Below are positions 23,894 through 31,379 of a stretch of 64,000 nt of DNA, one piece after another. The DNA is from UBA11612 sp965228575. Lineage in GTDB: Bacteria; Pseudomonadota; Alphaproteobacteria; Rhodospirillales; Rhodospirillaceae. The stretch's first letter is position 1, and each line of letters opens with the position of its first letter. Where the stretch lies: NCBI GenBank assembly GCA_965228575.1, contig CBDDHW010000001.1, positions 186,001-250,000 of the forward strand, read 5' to 3'. The notes beneath the pieces were generated by a model. That model made no database searches and was not told where the DNA came from. It worked only from the letters and a program-made list of their open reading frames with translations. A program made the translations under genes and the position numbers.

Positions 23894-24862
23894 ATGATGA
23901 TGTCTCAACACTTTTTACTCTCTACCAAGGCTCGCACACTCTCCCTCGCAAGGGTGATGCGCCTATCTGACGAAGAGGCTTATAGCGTCTTCAAGGAAGT
24001 ACGTTGGGCCGATACCGAGGGTGAGCCAGTTTGCCCAAAGTGCGGGTGTGTTGAGGCGTACGAGTACAAGTCCCGCCGCATCTTCAAATGTAAGGGGTGT
24101 GGTTCTCAGTACAGCGTTACAACCGGGACCATCTTTGCCTCTCGCAAAATGTCCTTACGGGATCTGCTTGGCGCTATCGCTATCTTCATAAACGGCGCTA
24201 AGGGCGTTTCTGCTCTCCAGGTAAGCCGTGACTTAGATTGCCAGTACAAGACCGCTTACGTGCTTTGCCACAAGCTGCGCGAGTCAATGGGTGCGGCCAT
24301 CAAAGACGAACAAGTTGGCGGTACAGTTGAAATCGACGGCGCATACTTCGGCGGATATGCCAAGCCTGCAAACTACGAACACCACCGCGTTGATCGTCGC
24401 TTGAAGGAACACCAAACGGGTAAGCGCAAAGCAGTAGTTGTTATGCGCGAGCGCAAAGGCCGCACTCTCCCATTCGTGTTTGAGTCAGAAGCCGCTTCAA
24501 TCAATACTGTACAGGTTCGTGTAAAAAGCGGCAGCACAGTGCATGCTGACGAAGCGCCAGTTTGGGATTCACTACACGCTCGCTTTGACGTTAAGCGCAT
24601 CAATCACTCTGTCGCGTTTAAAGACAAAGACGCTTGCACCAATCAAGCGGAAAGCTACTTCTCCCGCCTTCGCCGCGCTGAAATCGGAACGCACCATCAC
24701 GTAAGTGGCGTGTATCTCAGAGCTTATGCGCTGGAAATGGCGTGGCGTGAAGATCACCGCCGCATTGCCAACGGTGAGCAATTCTTGGCCGTCACAAGTG
24801 CGGCACTCAATCACCCCGTATCTAAAAAGTGGAAAGGTTACTGGCAAAGGAGCGCAGCATGA
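23894..24862 (+). CDS. IS1595-family transposase
   Basis: A DDE-type transposase of about 322 aa. An N-terminal zinc ribbon (CPKCGC and FKCKGCG) is followed by YSVTTGTIF, the helix-turn-helix region VSALQVSRDLDCQYKTAYVL, and the catalytic strand GGTVEIDGAYFGGY (first Asp). Then comes STVHADEAP (second acidic position) and the terminal motif TNQAESYFSRLRRAEIGTHHHV. Three ATGs are possible (23894, 23897, 23900); a frame-opening TTG at 23882 is less likely. It appears intact. The stop overlaps the next ORF as ATGA. Confidence 0.92.
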   Translation: MMMSQHFLLSTKARTLSLARVMRLSDEEAYSVFKEVRWADTEGEPVCPKCGCVEAYEYKSRRIFKCKGCGSQYSVTTGTIFASRKMSLRDLLGAIAIFINGAKGVSALQVSRDLDCQYKTAYVLCHKLRESMGAAIKDEQVGGTVEIDGAYFGGYAKPANYEHHRVDRRLKEHQTGKRKAVVVMRERKGRTLPFVFESEAASINTVQVRVKSGSTVHADEAPVWDSLHARFDVKRINHSVAFKDKDACTNQAESYFSRLRRAEIGTHHHVSGVYLRAYALEMAWREDHRRIANGEQFLAVTSAALNHPVSKKWKGYWQRSAA

Positions 24863-25293
24863 CCGACTACGTATTAACTGGACTCGTAAAACGCAGGGCG
24901 GAAATCGCAGGAGAAATAGACGCAACTCAGGACAAGTTACGCGCGCTCATTCGTGATCTTGAACACATAGACGCCACGCTGAAAATCTTTGACCCAGATA
25001 TTCAAATACAGGCGATCAAACCCAAGACGTTCAGGCCGCCCGAGGATTGGAGCCACAGAGGGCAAATGACGCGTTTGATACTGAACGTGTTGCGTCAAGC
25101 CTCGGAACCGCTGACCACGCGGGATATAGCGGTGCAGATTATGAGCGAGCGGGCGTTGGATCAGGACGACAAGAAGCTGGTGCGCCTAATGGCAAAAAGA
25201 TGCGGCGTTGCTTTGCGCGGCCTCAGAGATAAAGGCCGCGCAAAGTGCGCTCAAGGTCCAGGACAGTTCATGCTGTGGGAAATGGGCAATTAA
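24859..25293 (+). CDS. small transposase-coupled protein, unknown function
   Basis: A 144-aa protein whose ATG overlaps the transposase stop (24859-24862), so the two are co-translated. Residues about 5-45 (KRRAEIAGEIDATQDKLRAL and following) form a probable coiled coil. The C-terminal half (MTRLILNVLRQASEPLTTRDI, then KRCGVALRGLRDKG) looks like a winged-helix fold. It is probably an accessory DNA-binding or transposition partner; no function is known to me. Its end overlaps the convergent toxin candidate by 4 nt. Confidence 0.65.
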   Translation: MTDYVLTGLVKRRAEIAGEIDATQDKLRALIRDLEHIDATLKIFDPDIQIQAIKPKTFRPPEDWSHRGQMTRLILNVLRQASEPLTTRDIAVQIMSERALDQDDKKLVRLMAKRCGVALRGLRDKGRAKCAQGPGQFMLWEMGN

Positions 25294-25802
25294 TCTGGGT
25301 CTGTAGGATAGATGTTGTGTGTGGGGTCGTACCAAAGAATCTGAAATTCTGAGAGAATACGAAACCCCCATAAGCGACGACGATTGCCCATCCGAAACCG
25401 ATAAATTGTATCTGTATACATTTTTAATTCGAATAGGCGTTCTAAAGCTTCGTTGCACAAGTCACCGCAATCCATATCATGGTGCATTCGATGACCATTG
25501 TCAGTAGTTGCTCCTTCTATCTCATGCCAGCGCATAGTCTGCCAATTCGTCAACTTAGGATGAATTTGCTGGTCCCAATCTTCTACAGACCATCCGCGTG
25601 GACCCCACGACCAATCGCCTTCGCAATCAGATTTCTGACCTGTCCACGTCATCAATTGCTGAAATATTGAGTCGGGGTCCCCGCCTGTTCTCACTTCTTT
25701 ATTTTGGGGGGTAATGGACTCTCGAAGCCGAGCGGACTTCTCTTGGTTTTTAAGAAGAGCTGCGGCTTGACGTTTTAGTCGTGCTTCACGCCTGGGGCCC
25801 AC
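25290..25802 (-). CDS. putative toxin partner of Panacea antitoxin
   Basis: A 170-aa protein I cannot assign to a named family. It has a basic N-terminal helix (RREARLKRQAAALLKNQEK), a Trp-rich middle (GDWSWGPRGWSVEDWDQQIHP) with HHDMDC and ALERLF, and a C-terminus YRFRMGNRRRLWGFRILSE ending FQILWYDPTHNIYPTD, which could be a small beta-sheet RNA-binding or ribonuclease-like fold. GTG start inside the antitoxin's last codons (17-nt overlap). The toxin assignment rests on this overlap with a Panacea-domain gene, not on homology. Confidence 0.6.
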   Translation of the reverse strand: MGPRREARLKRQAAALLKNQEKSARLRESITPQNKEVRTGGDPDSIFQQLMTWTGQKSDCEGDWSWGPRGWSVEDWDQQIHPKLTNWQTMRWHEIEGATTDNGHRMHHDMDCGDLCNEALERLFELKMYTDTIYRFRMGNRRRLWGFRILSEFQILWYDPTHNIYPTDPD

Positions 25803-26223
25803 TCTCGGGCTCTAAACTGCTATAGTATTCGGCAATATCCTCGAGGCTGATCGTAGCGTTGGCTCCGTTGGCCCAAGCGTTTTTCCAAGGGTCTTCCATA
25901 TGGGTCAAATCACTAAGCCATTGAGCGCTTTTATCGCCATAGAACGATAGGACGGCATCCACAGTTTCTCTATGCGTGCCGTTCAATGCCCCAGATTGGC
26001 CGTCAGGAATTGCCGAAACGCGAAATTGTCCCTGATGCTGGTAAAACAATTCACGCACCACGGGACCGTTCCGCCACGCTTCTATGGCTTCCGGAAATAG
26101 CTGGTCATCATCCCAAACGATTGACCATGCCTGAGAGTAATAAACCAATTTCTGAAGTTTCATGGCGGTCATTGGGCCGCGTTGGTCCAAGATGTACTGC
26201 GCCACATCTAATGCCGAGGGCAT
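25786..26223 (-). CDS. Panacea-domain (DUF4065/SocA-like) antitoxin
   Basis: A 145-aa protein with the Panacea/DUF4065 signature: ALDVAQYIL, then MTAMKLQKLVYYSQAWSI, then PEAIEAWRNGPVVRELF. Known members neutralise many unrelated toxins or act as proteolytic adaptors (SocA). It is first in an operon with the overlapping gene at 25290-25802. A Shine-Dalgarno CGGAGA lies just upstream of the ATG. The promoter and inverted-repeat operator lie between it and the transposon's right end. Confidence 0.85.
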   Translation of the reverse strand: MPSALDVAQYILDQRGPMTAMKLQKLVYYSQAWSIVWDDDQLFPEAIEAWRNGPVVRELFYQHQGQFRVSAIPDGQSGALNGTHRETVDAVLSFYGDKSAQWLSDLTHMEDPWKNAWANGANATISLEDIAEYYSSLEPESGPQA

Positions 26224-26250
26224 ATTTTGTCTCCGTCATCCGCAATGTCT

Positions 26251-26280
26251 ATTATATGGGTAAAAATTATTAAGAATCAA
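26251..26280 (-). promoter_or_regulatory. promoter of the Panacea toxin-antitoxin operon
   Basis: On the minus strand, -35 TTGATT (26280-26275) and a perfect -10 TATAAT (26256-26251) with an 18-bp spacer, 28 nt upstream of the antitoxin ATG. Confidence 0.75.
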
Positions 26281-26298
26281 TGTGTTAGAATGATTCTT
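26272..26298. promoter_or_regulatory. inverted-repeat operator of the toxin-antitoxin operon
   Basis: AAGAATCA (26272-26279) and TGATTCTT (26291-26298) form a perfect 8-bp inverted repeat with an 11-bp spacer, covering the -35 element. The position fits autorepression, as in many toxin-antitoxin operons. Confidence 0.6.
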
Positions 26299-26360
26299 TT
26301 TCAATGGGTTAGCACCACAACACATAGCATAGGGGGATATTTTCTAGCCCAAAATGTAGC

Positions 26361-26384
26361 TAGGTGCGTTTGCTACCTAATACC
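26361..26384 (-). repeat. right terminal inverted repeat of the transposon
   Basis: The reverse complement matches the left end at 22 of 24 positions. A TAG inside it (26373-26375) ends the comM 5' reading frame two residues after the junction. Confidence 0.85.
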
Positions 26385-27110
26385 GAGAGCTTCAGCAGCC
26401 GTTAACGGCGGCAAAAGTCCGGGCAACCGGGCGGCGAGCATAGATTTTCCCGACCCCGGCGGGCCGGTCATCAGAAGGTTATGTCCACCAGCGGCAGCAA
26501 TCTCTAGGGCGCGTTTCGCGGTCTCTTGGCCCTTAATGTCCTTAAGATCCAGGAAAACAGCATCGGATTTAGGCTCGGTTGGTTTAGGAACTGGAAGAAT
26601 GCTCGTGCCCTTGAAGTGATTGATCAGCGCAAGGAGAGAGCTGGGCGCAAGGATATCTGCACCCCCAGCCCAAGCGGCTTCACCGCCTTGTTTGCCGGGA
26701 CAGATCAGACCCCGCTCTTGCGCGTTTGCGGCGATAGCTGCGGGCAATACTCCAGCAACGGCCGCAATGGACCCGTCGAGGCCAAGCTCGCCCAAAGCTA
26801 TATATTGGGCCATATCCTCAATCGCGATTACCCCCATAGCCGTAAGTAATCCGAGTGCGATGGGTAGATCGAAGTGGCTTCCCTCCTTTTGGACGTCCGC
26901 GGGCGCGAGATTGACTGTGATGCGCTTGGGCGGGAGCGAAAGGCCAATCGCGCTTATGGCAGCGCGGATGCGTTCGCGCGATTCGGCGACCGCTTTGTCA
27001 GGAAGTCCTACAATGGTGAATGCAGGCAGTCCATTAGCCACGGCAACCTGCACTTCGATCGGCAGTACATCGATTCCCGAAAACGCCACAGTGTTGATGT
27101 GAGCGACCAA
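26385..27110 (-). pseudogene. comM: comM (yifB), 5' fragment, N-terminal half
   Basis: It encodes the N-terminal Lon-protease-S5-like domain (VAHINTVAFSGID, PAFTIVGLPDKAVAESRERI, ITVNLAPADVQKEG) and the start of the AAA+ domain with Walker A GPPGSGKS at about residues 220-227. It ends at PPLTAAEAL, where the transposon begins. Without Walker B, which is in the other fragment, it cannot be an active ATPase. The original gene read 27110 to 22070 continuously and overlapped the cupin gene. Confidence 0.93.
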
Positions 27111-27208
27111 AGAAACCTCATGCGAACAAGAGTTTAGGAAACTCCACTAGTTTAACGAGACTCTTAGTTCGAACGTAAGGCTTTATTGTGGTGAGGTTTA
27201 GAGAGAAT

Positions 27209-28069
27209 TTAGTCAGGGTCGGCCGAGTCAATTGAACTAATGTGATGAACCACCCGCTGTGGGTAGGGAATAGAAATTCCCTCTGCGTCGAAGGCTTCCT
27301 TTACCGCTTTGTTGAGGGAAAGATTGACGTCAAAAAAGTCTGCGCGCGCAGTCCACACACGCGCGATTAAATTAACCGAGCTATCGGCGAGTGTGCGCAC
27401 CGCGAGCATGGGTTCGGGATCTTTTAAAATCCGTGTTTCCGTGTCGACCATTTTTCGAAGAATCGCGAGCGCTTTGTCGATGTTGTCTTCGTAGGCAATG
27501 CCGATAACAAAATCGAGACGGCGGGTTGGGTTGATCGCAAAGTTCTTTACAACGCCGCCCCAGACCGCCCCGTTAGGAATAATGACTCGGACGTTGTCGG
27601 GCGTGTTGACCTCGGTGGTAAACAACGTGATCGCGTCCACCGTTCCGGTTATTCCGCCCGCCTCAATAAAGTCACCAATACGAAAGGGTCGGAAAATCAC
27701 CAGCATGATGCCGGATGCAACGTGACCCAAGGTGCCTTGCAGCGCGAGGCCAAGCGCGAGGCCTAATGCGCCGAGGACAGCGACAAAGCTGGTCGTCTCA
27801 ACGCCAAAACTTCCGAGTACCGCAATGACGGTGAAAGTAAGAACCGCATATCTAGCGATGGACGCGAAAAAGGTAACAAGGGTTTTGTCGAGCCGTTCAG
27901 ATCGGTTTCCCGCTCTGGTCACCGCGCGCTTCACCAATCCGGCAACAGTCCAGCCAACAATAAGAATAATGAAGGCGCCAATAACCTTAAATCCGTAGGT
28001 GGTCACAACGCTCATGCCGGTTTCAACCGCATAGCTCATAGTCGTTTCTAGATCGGTGGCGTTATCCAT
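27209..28069 (-). CDS. mscS: small-conductance mechanosensitive channel MscS
   Basis: A 286-aa inner-membrane channel that releases solutes on hypo-osmotic shock. There are three hydrophobic segments. The pore helix and following Gly/Ala-rich stretch is LGALGLALGLALQGTLGHVASGIML, given here as separate parts LGALGLALGLALQG and TLGHVASGIML, followed by RPFRIGDFIEAGG. The beta domain contains NTPDNVRVIIPNGAVWG. The frame extends to 28144, but ATG 28069 (MDNATDLETTMSYA) matches the usual N-terminus and length (E. coli, 286 aa). Confidence 0.92.
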   Translation of the reverse strand: MDNATDLETTMSYAVETGMSVVTTYGFKVIGAFIILIVGWTVAGLVKRAVTRAGNRSERLDKTLVTFFASIARYAVLTFTVIAVLGSFGVETTSFVAVLGALGLALGLALQGTLGHVASGIMLVIFRPFRIGDFIEAGGITGTVDAITLFTTEVNTPDNVRVIIPNGAVWGGVVKNFAINPTRRLDFVIGIAYEDNIDKALAILRKMVDTETRILKDPEPMLAVRTLADSSVNLIARVWTARADFFDVNLSLNKAVKEAFDAEGISIPYPQRVVHHISSIDSADPD

Positions 28070-28113
28070 TGGTTTGCTTTCTGTCTGATTGGTTCCACAC
28101 AGGACTTGAGGTC

Positions 28114-29055
28114 TTACCGCAGCCTTGCCTCTATGGCATCCCAAATTTGACTTTCCAATACGACGTCGTCGAACCGGTTTACTTCCTGAAGGCCGGTGGG
28201 AGATGTGACATTGATCTCGGTGAGGTAATTTCCGATCACATCTATCCCTGAGAAAATAATCCCGTTCTTCGCGAGCGTTGGTCCGATGATTTCACATATT
28301 TCTCGTTCTCGTGCCGTTAGCTCGGTTTTTTCCGGACGCCCGCCGACGTGCATATTAGAACGTGCTTCGCCGTCAGCCGGAACACGGTTGATCGCACCCA
28401 CCGGCTTTCCTTCAACAAGAATAATTCTTTTATCGCCCCTGCGGACGTCAGATTCGTATCGCTGAACCATGACCGGTTCGCGCCACGTTGTTGTGAACAA
28501 CTCCATCAACGCACCAAGGTTTTCATCGTTAGGTGGGATGTGAAATACGCCGGCGCCGCCGTTGCCATAAATGGGTTTCACAATGATGTCTTTGTGCTCT
28601 CGGCGAAAGGCCTTGACCTCTTCGATATCAGCCGTGATGAGGGTAGGGGGCATCAAACCTTCGAAGTGAGTCACGAACAATTTTTCAGGTGCGTTGCGCA
28701 CATGTGCTGGATCGTTGACCACTAAGGTTTGCGGGTGAATGTGTTCGAGAATATGAGTTGCAGTTATGTAAGCCATATCGAAGGGAGGGTCCTGGCGCAT
28801 CAACACCACGTTCACCTTTCGCAAATCCAAAGACTCTTCAGGTCCTAGATCAAAATATTTTTCTTTTTTTCGTTCCACAGTGAGTCGCTGCGCGCGCGCT
28901 CTTACTTCGCCATCGCAGAATGTGAGGTGCTTTGGCAGATAGTGGTAAAGCACGTAGCCACGCTTTTGCGCTTCTAGCGCAAGCACGAAGGTTGAGTCTC
29001 CGTTGATATCGATGGCCTCCATCGGGTCCATCTGTATCGCCACTTTCAAGGTCAT
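28114..29055 (-). CDS. gshB: glutathione synthetase
   Basis: A 313-aa ATP-grasp enzyme that joins gamma-glutamylcysteine and glycine. KVAIQMDPMEAIDINGDST is the canonical start. VVLMRQDPPFDMAYITATH, DIIVKPIYGNGGAGVF and NVTSPTGLQEV are conserved. The length matches E. coli GshB (316). It precedes mscS on the minus strand with a 44-nt gap. Confidence 0.96.
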   Translation of the reverse strand: MTLKVAIQMDPMEAIDINGDSTFVLALEAQKRGYVLYHYLPKHLTFCDGEVRARAQRLTVERKKEKYFDLGPEESLDLRKVNVVLMRQDPPFDMAYITATHILEHIHPQTLVVNDPAHVRNAPEKLFVTHFEGLMPPTLITADIEEVKAFRREHKDIIVKPIYGNGGAGVFHIPPNDENLGALMELFTTTWREPVMVQRYESDVRRGDKRIILVEGKPVGAINRVPADGEARSNMHVGGRPEKTELTAREREICEIIGPTLAKNGIIFSGIDVIGNYLTEINVTSPTGLQEVNRFDDVVLESQIWDAIEARLR

Positions 29056-29109
29056 AGATGCCTCACTTCGAAAATCTCAACCGCCAGCCGTTTTAATCGT
29101 ATCAGGTGG

Positions 29110-30024
29110 TTAATGAAGGCGCTCGCGAAGTTCGCGAACCACCTGATCAATTTTTGTTCGGTCTGGACCATCTGGCGCTCTGGTTACGAACATTTCGAAT
29201 GCTTCTATTGCCTCTTTCAACTGCCCTAGTCGCATGTGAATAACGCCGGACTCTCGCCATAGAGTTGGATTGCCGGAATCCAATATCTGCATGCACCGTA
29301 AGGCGTCGAGAGCACCTTCTGATTGTCCCAACTCAAGCCGGCGTGTTTTAACATTATTTTGCAGGCGTATGAGTACATCTCGGTTTTTCACGGGCATATA
29401 ATGGCCAGCTTCTAGCTCGACGGAGGTCCCCGACATCACTTTCAAGAGCTCACGTAATTGAGGGGCTTCCATGACCCGGCCGCCATAAAATGGATCGAGG
29501 ATGATACGTCGGCCGTCACGGCTCTCTAAACGAATAAGAAAATGTCCTGGAAAATTAAGTCCTGCGGCTCGCCAACTTTGTGCGCGCGCAGTGGCTAGAT
29601 AGAGAATGCCTATTGAAACCGGGAGTCCTTTGCGGCGGTCAATCACTCGCATGAGATTGGCGTTGTCGAGATCGTCGTACGTTTCTTCATCTCCAGAGTA
29701 GTGGAACGTTTCGCCAAATACGATGCTCAAGGCATTCGCCATTTCATCGAGCGAGGGGTTATCTACATCAATATTCGCAGAAACAATCTTTTCGTGAACG
29801 GCGTCAGCTATAGCTTTCAAGTGGTCGCGATAGACTTGTAAATCTGATGCCGGATGGTCAATTGATGCTAGGACGAGCGCGGCTTCGGCAATATCGATCG
29901 CCTCGTCGGCTTGATTCATAACGCGTTCAAGCTCAGCAAGCTGCTTGCTAGAAACTCTTACGCTTGGGCTTTTTGTGTCTTGGTTTGCAGGCATGTTTGC
30001 CGTGTGTACGCCATTCTTGCTCAT
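29110..30024 (-). CDS. SirB1-family transglutaminase-like/TPR protein
   Basis: A protein of about 304 aa. The central region DNANLMRVIDRRKGLPVSIGI, then FPGHFLIRL and IILDPFYGGRVM, is the SirB1 transglutaminase-like domain. The C-terminus (ALRCMQILDSGNPTLWRESG followed by GQLKEAIEAFEMF) is a pair of TPRs. The frame opens at a TTG (30093) inside yraN. ATG 30024 is preferred; ATG 29994 is possible. Family function is unclear. Confidence 0.8.
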   Translation of the reverse strand: MSKNGVHTANMPANQDTKSPSVRVSSKQLAELERVMNQADEAIDIAEAALVLASIDHPASDLQVYRDHLKAIADAVHEKIVSANIDVDNPSLDEMANALSIVFGETFHYSGDEETYDDLDNANLMRVIDRRKGLPVSIGILYLATARAQSWRAAGLNFPGHFLIRLESRDGRRIILDPFYGGRVMEAPQLRELLKVMSGTSVELEAGHYMPVKNRDVLIRLQNNVKTRRLELGQSEGALDALRCMQILDSGNPTLWRESGVIHMRLGQLKEAIEAFEMFVTRAPDGPDRTKIDQVVRELRERLH

Positions 30025-30056
30025 ATTCCAATCTGGATAGGTCGGTAGATCCGCAT

Positions 30057-30431
30057 CTAAGGCCGCCACGCGTCCACGATATGTTTCGGCCAAAATCCGG
30101 ACCCGAGCACCATCAAATCGAAGCGAATCTCTAGTGTCGATAGATCTGAGTGACGTTGAAGATATGCTTCTGCCGCTCGCACAATACGGTGTTGCTGTCC
30201 GCCTGTAAGCGCGTTCAATGCTGTTGCCTCGTTGCTGCGGGATTTAACTTCTATGAAAGCCAGGGTCTGCCTCCGCTTGGCTATGATATCTACCTCGCCG
30301 ATACCTGTACCGCGGACTCCTGAATGCCTGCGTTCAAGGATTTTCCACCCTTGCAGGCGTAAAAATAATGCGCAAAGCACTTCAGCAAGTGCACCCCGCC
30401 GTCGTGCTGCGGTGCGGGTTCTATTTTTCAT
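30057..30431 (-). CDS. YraN/UPF0102 endonuclease-like protein
   Basis: A 124-aa protein of the UPF0102 family with a restriction-endonuclease-like fold. LRLQGWKILERRHSG, GEVDIIAKRRQTLAFIEVKSR (Asp and ExK) and RFDLMVL are the hallmark pieces. It overlaps rsmI by 11 nt, as is common (rsmI-yraN pairs). Role uncertain. Confidence 0.88.
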   Translation of the reverse strand: MKNRTRTAARRRGALAEVLCALFLRLQGWKILERRHSGVRGTGIGEVDIIAKRRQTLAFIEVKSRSNEATALNALTGGQQHRIVRAAEAYLQRHSDLSTLEIRFDLMVLGSGFWPKHIVDAWRP

Positions 30432-31377
30432 TCTCTTGTTTCTTCATATCGAGTGCGCGCGAATAGATGAGGCGGCGCGGCGCATTCAGTGCGCCTGCAA
30501 CCGCATCAACTGCATCACGCAAACTTAGATTAGTAAGTGCGCGTCTTAGTTCTTGATCGATATCACTTTCGGTAATTTTTTGCTCGGTGCCTACCGGTGG
30601 GCCGACAACGATAACAATTTCCCCTTTTGGTGCTCCTGAGTTCGCATAATGCGATGTCAGTTCACTCAATGTGCCTCTGCGTGTTTCTTCATGTAGCTTC
30701 GTGAGCTCACGGCATACCGTCGCGTCGCGCGCGCCGAGAATGGCTTGCAAATCTTCAAGCGAGGAGACTAGCCGCTGAGCAGATTCATAAAAGACTAAGG
30801 TCGCACGCACATTTTTAAACTCTTCGATCTCCTCGCGGCGTTTGCCAGGCTTGGAAGGTAAAAAACCCGCGAAGAGGACACGATCAGTTGGCATGGCGGC
30901 GACGGCTAGAGCCGCGAGCAATGCAGAAGGTCCCGGTATTGCGAACACGGGGAGTTTGTTCTCGGCGACTTCTTGAACAAGCTTGTATCCCGGATCCGAA
31001 AGTAGGGGTGTGCCAGCGTCACTGACCAAGGCAATAGATTCACCTTTGCTTAACCGCGCGAGAATATCCGGACGCATCTGGGACGCGTTGTGATCATGGT
31101 AGGGAACCATGGGCGTTGAGATGCCAAAGCGGCGCAACAATTTACCGGTAACGCGTGTATCTTCGCAGGCAATCAGATTTACCGAACGAAGGGTTTCCAA
31201 GGCGCGAGAACTTATATCCCCCAAATTGCCTATAGGTGTCGAGACCACATAAAGACCACCCGAACCAATTCCCGCCATCTCATCGCCGGATTTACTTGCG
31301 AGTGTCGCGGGGTTAGATTGTGTTTTCTGTCCCGCTTCGTCACTTTTATCTGCGCGGTGAAGTTTTTTGGAGGCCAT
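30421..31377 (-). CDS. rsmI: 16S rRNA (cytidine1402-2'-O)-methyltransferase
   Basis: A 318-aa tetrapyrrole-methylase-fold enzyme that methylates C1402 in the ribosomal P site. After a variable N-terminal tail of about 40 residues come GGLYVVSTPIGNLGDIS, LIACEDTRVTGKLL, ALVSDAGTPLLSDPG and IPGPSALLAALA. It starts at ATG 31377, back to back with the LppC-like gene (GTG 31380), so the two promoters lie within each other's coding ends. Confidence 0.95.
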   Translation of the reverse strand: MASKKLHRADKSDEAGQKTQSNPATLASKSGDEMAGIGSGGLYVVSTPIGNLGDISSRALETLRSVNLIACEDTRVTGKLLRRFGISTPMVPYHDHNASQMRPDILARLSKGESIALVSDAGTPLLSDPGYKLVQEVAENKLPVFAIPGPSALLAALAVAAMPTDRVLFAGFLPSKPGKRREEIEEFKNVRATLVFYESAQRLVSSLEDLQAILGARDATVCRELTKLHEETRRGTLSELTSHYANSGAPKGEIVIVVGPPVGTEQKITESDIDQELRRALTNLSLRDAVDAVAGALNAPRRLIYSRALDMKKQENEK

Positions 31378-31379
31378 GG

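Larger units (their letters stand above)
22746..26384 (+). mobile_element. IS1595-family transposon carrying a Panacea toxin-antitoxin module, inserted in comM
   Basis: The ends are inverted repeats of about 24 bp reading GGYATTAGGTAGCAAAYGC and then ACCTA: left 22746-22769, right 26361-26384, two mismatches. Inside are an unknown membrane protein, a DUF6471 protein, an IS1595-type transposase, a small partner protein, and an antitoxin-toxin pair, packed with overlapping ends. Both sides of the element are comM sequence. The 8 bp flanking each end do not match, so no target duplication remains, and part of comM is missing. The exact ends are inferred from where comM homology stops. Confidence 0.85.

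Noticed and set aside
31320..31379. A longer start for the LpoA/LppC-like lipoprotein.
   Set aside because: It would bury the signal peptide; GTG 31380 has an ideal Shine-Dalgarno and gives a proper lipoprotein signal.
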